The translations under genes were made by a program, and so were the position numbers. Below are positions 38,019 to 44,791 of a DNA stretch of 44,791 nt, in pieces. Under the pieces are notes generated by a model. It was not told the origin of the DNA, made no database searches, and was given only the letters and a program-made list of their open reading frames with translations. Each line of letters opens with the position of its first letter. Positions within the stretch are counted from its first letter, which is position 1. Source of the DNA: an uncultured Lachnospiraceae bacterium (GTDB lineage Bacteria; Bacillota; Clostridia; Lachnospirales; Lachnospiraceae); NCBI GenBank assembly GCA_902476265.1, contig CABSCP010000039.1:1-44791 (forward strand), written 5' to 3'.

Positions 38019-38963
38019 TCATACCTCCATATCGTGATGTTTTGATTTTGCCGCCGCCTTTTTCGGGGCAGCTTTTTCCTTGTCTGCGGCAAGCTGCGCC
38101 CGGATTGACTGGCGGGGCTTGCGTAAGCTCTTGTCCCGGTTTTCGTCCTTTGGGAGAAAGGCATAAATGCCGTGACGCTCTTTCAAGTTGGAAAGGGACA
38201 GCTTCTTAAAGGGCAGCATGGATAACAGGCGGTCGGTGTCCCTGCTTGACGCTATTTCTGTAAAGTACGGCGACAGCTCCACCATGAAATGCGTCTTGTC
38301 CGGGCTGTTCGGCTCTTTGAGGTCTTGCAGCTTCGATAAAATACGCTCTACTTCCCTTGTTATCAAGCTGTCATGCAGGGCGGCGGTATGCTCCTTAAAG
38401 TCGCCCGGTTTCAGCCGTTCCCGTTCGCGTTGCTCCTGCTGAAGCAGGAAGCGCAAAGCGTCGGGGTCGTTGGGCTGTGTTTCGCCGCGCACAAACTCCC
38501 CAAGCTACGGGTCGGGGTAGCCGTCAAAGCGTTGTGTCGTGGGCTGTGTCCGGCTCCCATGCTCATAATGCAGGGTAACGGTATCGGCGGGCAATGCCTG
38601 TTCCGCGACGTGCTTAAAATGCTGCGGGTAGTCCAGTTCGTAAAGGTCGCCTTTGATTTTCCCGCCCTCTGTGCCTGTGATTGTGACGGCATAGGCAAGG
38701 ACATTATCACGGGTCTGCTCCCCGTAAAACCTCCATGTGTTGTGCTGCCTTGTGTCTTTCAAGAATACGTCCCGTTCCCGGAAGCAGTACGTCCCAGACG
38801 GGCGGGACAGCCACAAAAGCCGCTTGTCCTCGGCGGCGGGGCTTGCCGCCGCTTTTTGGATAATCTCTTTGTCAATCTCAAAATCACTCTGGTAAAATGC
38901 GGTGTTCTGCCGCATGATAGCGTCAAGGGAAGCGATTATATCCACGTTTTCAAATTTGTTCAT
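38019..38963 (-). pseudogene. conserved ICE protein gene interrupted by an in-frame amber codon
   Basis: One 315-codon frame starts at ATG 38963 (SD AAAGGAGCTGACC) and is interrupted only by TAG at 38505-38507. The reading is GYPDP, stop, LGEFVRGETQ, with the frame continuing without shift to 38019. A single C-to-T change from CAG would explain it. The N-terminal part (about 152 residues, MNKFENVDIIASLDAIM...) has no family I can name. The C-terminal part ends with RQSIRAQLAADKEKAAPKK, a tail shared with the giant protein upstream. Outcomes may be a truncated protein, re-initiation at GTG 38492, or stop read-through. It lies in the transfer operon between the fusion gene and the TTRAP gene. 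Confidence 0.75.
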
Positions 38964-38967
38964 GCGG

Positions 38968-41900
38968 TCAGCTCCTTTCCAAATCCTGTGACTTGCTCCT
39001 TGTCGTTTTCTTCTGTGTCCGTTCCTTATCGGCTTTAAGCTGCGCCCGGATAGAGGGCTTCTTTTCCGGTTTCGTTTCCTTTCCGGCTTTCCGGTCTGCC
39101 TTGACAGCGGCGGCAAGGTCGGTCAGAGAAATCTGCTCCCCGGCTTTTACCTTTGCTTCCAGTTCGTCCACGGTGGGCGTGTTGTTTATCTGCCCGTCAA
39201 TCATGTTATAGTTCTGCTCGGCGGCTTTTAAGTGATTTTCCGGCTGCTCCACGGCGACGGCAAAAGCACTTGTGCCGTTCCCCATGATGTAATGCTTACC
39301 GTCCTCCGACTGGTGCTGAAAACCATATCCGGCGGTTTCCATTTGTTCGCGGCTCATAGAGGTAAGGCTAAAGCTCCCGCGTGGCGTTGTGATTTTCTCC
39401 CCGGTCAAATGCTCGTCGGGGATAAGCTCCTGCGGCTGTTCCTGTAAAAACTCCGGCACTTGACGGAAGCCCGCGCCGCTGTCTGCATAATAGGCGGTGT
39501 CCTGTCCATTCTGATGAAGCATTATCACGTCGGAAATGGAAAGACTATGCCCCTTAAAATCGGTGGGGTGGTCGATATTGAAACGCTCAAAAATGCTTCC
39601 AAGTGTCATATCCGGCGTGAGGGGCGCGGTATAGATAAGTTCATAGTTTGCCCGGTCAACGGTAAGTCCCGTCGCCTGTAAACGGTCGTAAGGCTCATAG
39701 CGGAAGTCCCGCGTTTCGTCGCCGCGCTTTAACTGATAAATGGAAAAGGTATCTTTGTCCGGCTCGGCTTCCTGTGTGGGCTGCTCCGGCTCTGCGGTCT
39801 GCTCCTGTGCTTGCGGTTGCTCCTGCGCCTTTGCATACAGTTCCTTGACCTGTCCCTGTGTCAGCTCCCCGACGTTCAGTTGCCCCATCAGCTCGCGGCA
39901 TTTCTCCGGCGTTCCCACATACAGCACGTCGCCAATCTTCGCCATGCCGTTTTCCTGTGTCAGATAGGCTTGCAGGAAATAGAGGTTTTCCCGGCTGTCG
40001 CTGCGGGGGGTGGCGTGTACCTTGTAGATGTATTCCGGGTCAGTGGTCTTTATCTGTTTTGTCTTTTCTGCTCGGATATGCGCCCTCTGTAACTCGGTGG
40101 GTTTTTCCCCGGTAAGCGGCTGAATGGCTTTTACATAGTTCGCGGCATAATAGGCGTTATCGGTAAGCTGCCGTTGCCAGGCTCCCTCTTTGGGCGACCA
40201 ACGGAAGCCGTTACTTTTAAGCTCTGCCCGCGTTGCTTCATCAGGCTTTTCATCAAAGAAAATTTGCAGACGGTTGGCTTCGGTGTTTGCGTCAACCCTG
40301 CCGCCCTCAAATTCCCAACCGACAAAGCCGACTTCCTTTTTCTGTGAAAGGTCTTGAATACGGCTTTTTATGCGGCGTATTTCCGCGCTGTTGTTGGATA
40401 AAGCCCATGTAGGATAGGGCTTATCTTCCAAGTGCCAACTGCTTGACATACCCGCTTTTAGTTTCTCGATATTCTCCGGCGACAAATGGGGGCAACCGTC
40501 AAGGGTTTTGTGCTTACGGTAATAGGCATTTACCGCTTTCATGGTTTCCTGTGACTTCTCCAAATCAGCAAGTTTGCGTTGCAATTTCTGGGCGGCTTGC
40601 GGGTCGTCCGCGCTGATACCGCCCATGCCTGTACTGCGGATTTTATCAAGCAAGCCCTGTATCTCCCGGTATTCCTCCATGTTCCTGTCTGCGGCGGCGT
40701 TCTGCTTTTCCTTTTTACGGACAGGGAAGTTAGAGCCGCCCGCAATCAGAATAGAGGGGACGCGCCCTGCAATCTCATAGCCTTTGTTCATGTTCTCCGC
40801 AAGTTTCCAGGCGTAAGTATCAAGCAGACTGTCGATTTTTTCATGGTACATGGGGTCTACCCGTTTTTTCTGCCGCGCCGCAAGCTCGGCGGCTTCGTCT
40901 ACATAATGCCTGTACTCGGCTGTCGCGCTTCCGGGCTTGTAATCATAAAAGCTGTTCGCGTCTTTTGCCCGTCGTGCGGCGGTTTCGTTGATAGGGTAAT
41001 AAGTAACATTGGTCGGTCGTGTGGCTTCTGGTGGCTCCGGGGCGGTAGACTGTTGCGGCTGTTCTTCTGGCGGAGTTTCCAGTTCTGCGGGCTTATCCGG
41101 CGTGACGGTTTCCTGCTGTATTGCCTGTGCTTTTTGAAGCTCTGCAAAATGTCCGTCCACACTGTTGATAATCTCGGCGGCGGTGCTGCGTATTGTTTCA
41201 AGGGAATTTTTCAGTTCCGTAAGTTCCTTGCCGCTGCTCCACCCGGCGACGTACCCAAAGGAATAGTCCGACGTATCAAGCCCGTAGTGTTGGCAAACGG
41301 TATAAGCGATACTTTCCGCTTCGACTTCGCGGGTGCGGCGGTCGGGGCGGTTCGGCTGTTCGTCAAGAGGGATATTCAAGTCAATGCTGTGCAGCTTCGC
41401 ATGGGCGATTTCATGTATCAATGTTTTAAGGCTCTGTAACTGGCTTTCGCCCTCGTTCAGCGCAATGCGCTCTTCCTCCAAATGATAGTAGCCGTGTGCG
41501 CCGCCCTCGATTTTCTCAAAGCCGACAGGAACGGGGGAAGTCTTTTCAAGGGCGGCGAAAAAGTCCTTGTATTTCTCCACGTCGCCCGTCAGCGCGTCCA
41601 TGGCAAGGTTGGGAAGCTCTCTGCCCTCGGTCTGCGACACGTCAAAAACAGCTACCACCTTAAAGGCGGGGATAGTAACTTCTTTTTCCTCGGTGACGGG
41701 TTTCCCGTCCCTGCCGATTATGGGGCGTTGCGTTGTGGGGTCGATTTTCTCCATTTCCTTTTTTACCTTGAACGGCGACGGGGCAATGATACGGATACCC
41801 TTTTCGCCCCTTTTGACGTTGCGCCCAAACTCATTTTTCCAAGCGTTAAAGCCCGCGATAAGGGAAGCGTCCGGCTTCTGCATGGCGATTAATAACGTAT

Positions 41901-43266
41901 TGTTGAAACTGTAATTATGAAACTTCGACATGACGCTTAGATACTCTTTGTAGCGGTCACTTTCAAAGAGTTCTGAAATGCCCTGCTCCAAACGGTCTGT
42001 AATCTCTTTGAGCTTTTCGGCGGGCTTGTCTGCGGTAAGGACAAGGGGGATAACCGGGCGCGGTTCGGGCGGCTCTGTGGTCAGCGTCGCCGTCTGTCCT
42101 GTGGTGGCAGCGTCCATTTCCACCTTTGACGGGTCGGGTCGCGTGGGCGGTTGCGGGTAACTCATAATGCGGTATTCCTCCGGCACGTCCTGTCCGTCGT
42201 ACCATTCCGTAAAGGTGTTTTTGTTGTTGTAGATGTAGCCCTGTTCGGTAAATCTGCCGCCGTCATTGATAGCTGCGTCCCGCCCGTATTCCTCGTACAT
42301 GAAATACTTTTTTGCTTCTTTGGGAAGCTCTAACTCGTTTAGTTCATCAATGAGATAATAGCCGTAATCTTTCTCGTTCTGGACGGTGGGATATATCCAG
42401 TAGCAGTCAAGATTTTGTGCCAGGTTAATAAGGTCTTTCAAGTTCCCGGCGCGTTCCCCAAGCGTGACCGCCGCTGTGAATTTACTTTTGTCCTCGTCGC
42501 TTTGCATAGAAAGCAGCTTGCCTAAATAATTCAGCTCGTCCATGCTGCCGCGCTGTATCACTTCAAGCGGTACGTCAAAGGGGCAATCCTCGGTATTGGT
42601 AAAACCATTGATAAAAAAGTCCTGCGGGTTATCTGCGGTAATGCCGACGCTTTTCATAGCTTCGTGTAGCTGCTCTGTGGTGGCCGGCATGGGAAGCCAC
42701 ACGCCGCCCGGTTCGCCTGTTTCAAATCGGCTGCGGCTGTCAATCAGGACAGAAAACGGTTCACTCATTCGTCCACTCCTTTCTTGCGCTATCATGCGGT
42801 GCATAAGCTTGTAATCTTCAATGCTCATGCTGCCGTCAAATACATAAGGGTCAAAATCTTCGTCGCCCCGGTAGGGTTTTTCGGAAAAGGGAAGCCCTGC
42901 GGCGTGAGCGATTGCCCGCCCTTTTTCTATTTCCTCCGGGGATAGCCTGTCGTCATGTGCTTCGATAAATCCGGCGATATTGTTTGTGCCGTTTTCATAG
43001 TGGCTTCGTACTACTGCGGTCAGTTCGTCCAAGCTCATTTCTGCGCCAAGCTGCCCGCTGTAATAGCCGTTCACAATCACGGCGGCAGGGTCGGTTTCCC
43101 GGATTTCTTTTAAGCGGGTTGTGTCCTCCGGGTAAAGGGTATCGTTCAAATCAAGGCTGAAATATTCAGCGTTCCAAGAACGCCCCTCCCGCCAGAACGC
43201 CACCCAAGCAATGCCGTCCCGTAGTTCTTCCTGATACTGCTTTACGGTGTCCCGCAAACTTGCCAT
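38968..43266 (-). CDS. giant multidomain ICE protein (ArdA-like, ArdC/zincin-like, YodL/DUF4316-like)
   Basis: A 1432-residue fusion. Residues 1-166 are an N-terminal module I cannot name. Residues 167-380 resemble ArdA-type antirestriction proteins (GGVWLPMPATTEQLHEAM, ACIDIC-rich YEEYGRDAA, YIYNNKNTFTEWY). Residues 435-560 resemble the ArdC/LtrC ssDNA-binding domain (SKFHNYSFNNTLLI, GFNAWKNEFGRNVKRGEKG). Next is a zincin with HEIAH at 618-622. A long middle region includes GFRWSPKEGAWQRQLT. A YodL-like domain (DTFSIYQLKRG) lies at roughly 1170-1290, with a DUF4316-like C-terminus ending SIRAQLKADKE. ATG 43266 has AAAGGAGCTGA. A second perfect SD-ATG occurs inside at 42768. Protection of transferred DNA in the recipient is the likely role (inference). 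Confidence 0.8.
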   Translation of the reverse strand: MASLRDTVKQYQEELRDGIAWVAFWREGRSWNAEYFSLDLNDTLYPEDTTRLKEIRETDPAAVIVNGYYSGQLGAEMSLDELTAVVRSHYENGTNNIAGFIEAHDDRLSPEEIEKGRAIAHAAGLPFSEKPYRGDEDFDPYVFDGSMSIEDYKLMHRMIAQERSGRMSEPFSVLIDSRSRFETGEPGGVWLPMPATTEQLHEAMKSVGITADNPQDFFINGFTNTEDCPFDVPLEVIQRGSMDELNYLGKLLSMQSDEDKSKFTAAVTLGERAGNLKDLINLAQNLDCYWIYPTVQNEKDYGYYLIDELNELELPKEAKKYFMYEEYGRDAAINDGGRFTEQGYIYNNKNTFTEWYDGQDVPEEYRIMSYPQPPTRPDPSKVEMDAATTGQTATLTTEPPEPRPVIPLVLTADKPAEKLKEITDRLEQGISELFESDRYKEYLSVMSKFHNYSFNNTLLIAMQKPDASLIAGFNAWKNEFGRNVKRGEKGIRIIAPSPFKVKKEMEKIDPTTQRPIIGRDGKPVTEEKEVTIPAFKVVAVFDVSQTEGRELPNLAMDALTGDVEKYKDFFAALEKTSPVPVGFEKIEGGAHGYYHLEEERIALNEGESQLQSLKTLIHEIAHAKLHSIDLNIPLDEQPNRPDRRTREVEAESIAYTVCQHYGLDTSDYSFGYVAGWSSGKELTELKNSLETIRSTAAEIINSVDGHFAELQKAQAIQQETVTPDKPAELETPPEEQPQQSTAPEPPEATRPTNVTYYPINETAARRAKDANSFYDYKPGSATAEYRHYVDEAAELAARQKKRVDPMYHEKIDSLLDTYAWKLAENMNKGYEIAGRVPSILIAGGSNFPVRKKEKQNAAADRNMEEYREIQGLLDKIRSTGMGGISADDPQAAQKLQRKLADLEKSQETMKAVNAYYRKHKTLDGCPHLSPENIEKLKAGMSSSWHLEDKPYPTWALSNNSAEIRRIKSRIQDLSQKKEVGFVGWEFEGGRVDANTEANRLQIFFDEKPDEATRAELKSNGFRWSPKEGAWQRQLTDNAYYAANYVKAIQPLTGEKPTELQRAHIRAEKTKQIKTTDPEYIYKVHATPRSDSRENLYFLQAYLTQENGMAKIGDVLYVGTPEKCRELMGQLNVGELTQGQVKELYAKAQEQPQAQEQTAEPEQPTQEAEPDKDTFSIYQLKRGDETRDFRYEPYDRLQATGLTVDRANYELIYTAPLTPDMTLGSIFERFNIDHPTDFKGHSLSISDVIMLHQNGQDTAYYADSGAGFRQVPEFLQEQPQELIPDEHLTGEKITTPRGSFSLTSMSREQMETAGYGFQHQSEDGKHYIMGNGTSAFAVAVEQPENHLKAAEQNYNMIDGQINNTPTVDELEAKVKAGEQISLTDLAAAVKADRKAGKETKPEKKPSIRAQLKADKERTQKKTTRSKSQDLERS
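42766..42785 (-). promoter_or_regulatory. internal ribosome site and start codon inside the giant gene
   Basis: Minus strand AAGAAAGGAG, seven bases, then ATG (42768) in the giant gene's own frame. The start would give MSEPFSVLIDSRSRF, the natural N-terminus of the ArdA-like part. It is either a relic of gene fusion or a working second start. Confidence 0.65.
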
Positions 43267-43282
43267 GTTATCAGCTCCTTTC

Positions 43283-43317
43283 TTCTTGATTTTCAGAGGG
43301 TTTGGGAAACTTCCCAA
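43283..43317 (-). repeat. 35-bp leader repeat, copy 2 (upstream of the giant gene)
   Basis: Minus strand copy of the sequence before mobC; it differs at two of about 35 positions. This copy contains a palindrome TTGGGAA-GT-TTCCCAA. Copy boundaries are approximate to a few bases. Confidence 0.8.
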
Positions 43318-43322
43318 CAAGC

Positions 43323-43362
43323 AAAATCCCCGTCCGGCGCATAGCGGCAGAACGGGGGTTTT
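43323..43362 (-). terminator. hairpin after topB
   Basis: An 11-bp stem aaaatccccgt (43323-43333)/acgggggtttt (43352-43362) lies between topB and the giant gene. The T run on the minus strand is partly inside the stem, so termination may be incomplete. Confidence 0.5.
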
Positions 43363-43402
43363 ACGGAAGTGTGGCTACACTTCCTATGCTTGCTGCGTAA
43401 CT

Positions 43403-44791
43403 TTATTTCTTCGGTATCTCAATGCGGTAGTTGACGTATTTTCCGCCTGTGTCGGCTAAAAGCACCGTCCCGTCATAGGTTTTGCCCGATTTCGGGGAAT
43501 ACAGTTTTTTCACCTTTGCCCGCCCGTCCTTTAAGAGCGCGGCGGCAATCTTCGGGGTAAAGGCGGTTTTGCGTTCCTCGAAAAATCGGTCGTTTTTCCA
43601 CATCACAAAGACGCAATCCCGGTTCCCGCAATAGTAGTTTTTCTTGCCCTCGTACACGTCGCCGCCGCAACGGGGACATTTGCCAAGTGCGGGCTTTTCC
43701 TCTTTGAATAAATCTTTTTTCCCGTCCAGAACGGCAGAGTAGGTTTCCACAAGCACCCGCGCCATTTCTTCAATGCCCTGCATGAAGTCCTCCGGGTCGG
43801 CGGCTCCCTTTGCTATCTGCGTCAGGGCGTTTTCCCATTCTGCGGTGAGCTGCGGGCTTGTCAGGCTGTCCGGCAGGACGCAAACAAGGTTGTTCCCGTC
43901 TTTGGTGGGGATAAGCTGCTTGCCTTTGCGCTCGGCAAATCCGGCAGACACTAACTTTTCAATCACGGCGGCGCGGGTGGCGGGCGTTCCAAGCCCCCGG
44001 CGTTCCGCGTCCTCGTTGGTTTCCGCGCTCCCGGCGTGTTCCATAGCAGACAGTAAACTTGCTTCGGTGTGCTGCTTCGGTGGGGTCGTGTCGTGCGCCG
44101 TTACCCTTGCGGCGGGCTTGTCAAAGGTCTGCCCCTCGGCAAAGGGCGGCAGAATGTTTTCCGCGTCCCCGTCCTCCGGGTCGGGCTTTCCTTTCAGCGT
44201 CCCCCGGTAGCGGCGTTCAAGGTCTTTCCACCCGGCGCATAGCACCGTCTTTCCCCTTGCGGTAAACTCGCTGTCAGCACATGAAAAAACCGCCGTAACC
44301 GCTTCATAGGTGTGCGGCTCGGCGGCGGCAAAGAGCAGACGCGCCCCGGCAAGGGTGAGGATATTGCGCTCGCTTTCCGGCAGCGTCGCAAGGTCGGTCT
44401 TTGCAAGCTCGGCGGTGGGGATAATGGCGTGGTGGTCTGATACCTTTTTGCTGTCAAGGGTGCGGGCAATCTCCGGGGTGAAATCCGCGCCCTCCATGAA
44501 CGGCAGCTTGCCGCAAAGCAGGGCGGCGGTATTCGTTGCCGTGTCGCCCATGTCGTCAGTGAGGAATTGGCTGTCTGTCCGGGGATAGGTCAGCAGCCGT
44601 TTTTCATAAAGGGCTTGTGCAAGGTCAAGGGTCTGCTTCGCTGTGTAGCCGTAGATTTTATTTGCTTCCCGCTGCAAGCTCGTTAAGTCAAAGAGCTTCG
44701 GCGGCGCGACAGTTTTCTTCTCTCTGGCGACGGAAACGCAAACGGCCTGTGAGGTTTCACAAGCCGTTTTCAGTGCGTCCGCTTCATGGGC
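43403..44791 (-). CDS. topB: DNA topoisomerase III (type IA), partial
   Basis: 462 C-terminal residues are visible; the frame is open to the window edge, so the N-terminal TOPRIM part lies outside. The catalytic Tyr is in LTYPRTDSQFL (Tyr codon about 44585-44587). SDHHAIIPT, GLGTPATRAAVIEKLVSAGF and a C-terminal zinc ribbon (CPRCGGDVYEGKKNYYCGNRDC) follow. Type IA topoisomerases of this form are regular parts of Tn1549-like elements and probably resolve DNA during conjugal replication. It is upstream of the giant gene in the same direction. An internal TTG could be mistaken for a start, but the homologous reading continues before it. Confidence 0.93.
   Translation of the reverse strand, partial: AHEADALKTACETSQAVCVSVAREKKTVAPPKLFDLTSLQREANKIYGYTAKQTLDLAQALYEKRLLTYPRTDSQFLTDDMGDTATNTAALLCGKLPFMEGADFTPEIARTLDSKKVSDHHAIIPTAELAKTDLATLPESERNILTLAGARLLFAAAEPHTYEAVTAVFSCADSEFTARGKTVLCAGWKDLERRYRGTLKGKPDPEDGDAENILPPFAEGQTFDKPAARVTAHDTTPPKQHTEASLLSAMEHAGSAETNEDAERRGLGTPATRAAVIEKLVSAGFAERKGKQLIPTKDGNNLVCVLPDSLTSPQLTAEWENALTQIAKGAADPEDFMQGIEEMARVLVETYSAVLDGKKDLFKEEKPALGKCPRCGGDVYEGKKNYYCGNRDCVFVMWKNDRFFEERKTAFTPKIAAALLKDGRAKVKKLYSPKSGKTYDGTVLLADTGGKYVNYRIEIPKK

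Noticed and set aside
1..44791. CRISPR array, tRNA or rRNA genes inside the window
   Set aside because: No regularly spaced direct repeats with unique spacers, and no cloverleaf or rRNA-like segments were recognised. The rrn-like promoters point outside.

Overview
The window looks like a chromosomal segment of a spore-forming, low-to-mid GC Firmicute, most likely a Lachnospiraceae-type clostridium. The reasons are a division and cell-wall (dcw) cluster joined to spoIIGA-sigE and sigG, ymxH, TTG/GTG starts behind strong AGGAGG-type ribosome sites, and a Tn916/Tn1549-family conjugative element. The genus is inference only.

Layout. (1) 1-300 holds three evenly spaced, near-consensus leftward promoters that fire out of the window, as expected upstream of an rRNA or other stable-RNA operon. 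(2) 497-8851 is one long leftward operon: an oligopeptide/dipeptide ABC importer (oppA, B, C, D, F), a YqeG HAD phosphatase, aroE, a fused shikimate kinase/type II dehydroquinase, and an HExxH protein. (3) 8953-12091 holds nrdR, an unexplained highly structured intergenic element, ymxH, and an ECF sigma factor with a membrane-anchored candidate anti-sigma partner. (4) 12155-14711 is the sporulation block: sigG faces sigE, and spoIIGA-sigE sits behind a promoter that resembles the Spo0A-activated spoIIG promoter (21-bp spacer plus tandem 0A boxes). (5) 14737-28260 is the dcw cluster, all leftward: mraZ, rsmH, ftsL, two class B PBPs, mraY, murD, ftsW, murA, ftsQ, then ftsZ on its own promoter. 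Four MraZ boxes lie beside the mraZ promoter, and a perfect 18-bp terminator hairpin that also hides a ribosome site lies between the PBPs. (6) 28281-29474 is ychF.

(7) From about 29.5 kb to the right edge is an integrative and conjugative element (ICE), incomplete in the window. The leftward int/xis recombination module comes first, followed by a non-coding structured stretch, an HTH_16-type gene and a sigma-like gene, and tandem terminators. Next is a leftward PadR-controlled operon (PadR, HAAS-like membrane protein, lipoprotein, Cys-rich KTR protein), divergent from an XRE regulator with its own operator. A candidate oriT leads into mobC and a MobP-type relaxase, followed by an AT-rich passenger gene of unknown function. 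On the opposite strand are a Cys-rich VLP protein, a TTRAP-type protein, an amber-interrupted gene, a 1432-residue multidomain fusion (ArdA-like, ArdC/zincin-like, YodL/DUF4316-like) and topoisomerase III, which runs off the window. The element lies just upstream of ychF and has probably separated that gene from its native promoter.

Most noteworthy: the terminator/SD hairpin with an overlapping seven-codon leader between the two PBP genes; the internal ribosome site in the giant ICE fusion gene; the 35-bp repeat shared by the two divergent transfer operons; the structured element at 9597-9717; the in-frame amber codon at 38505; and the inverted sigG.
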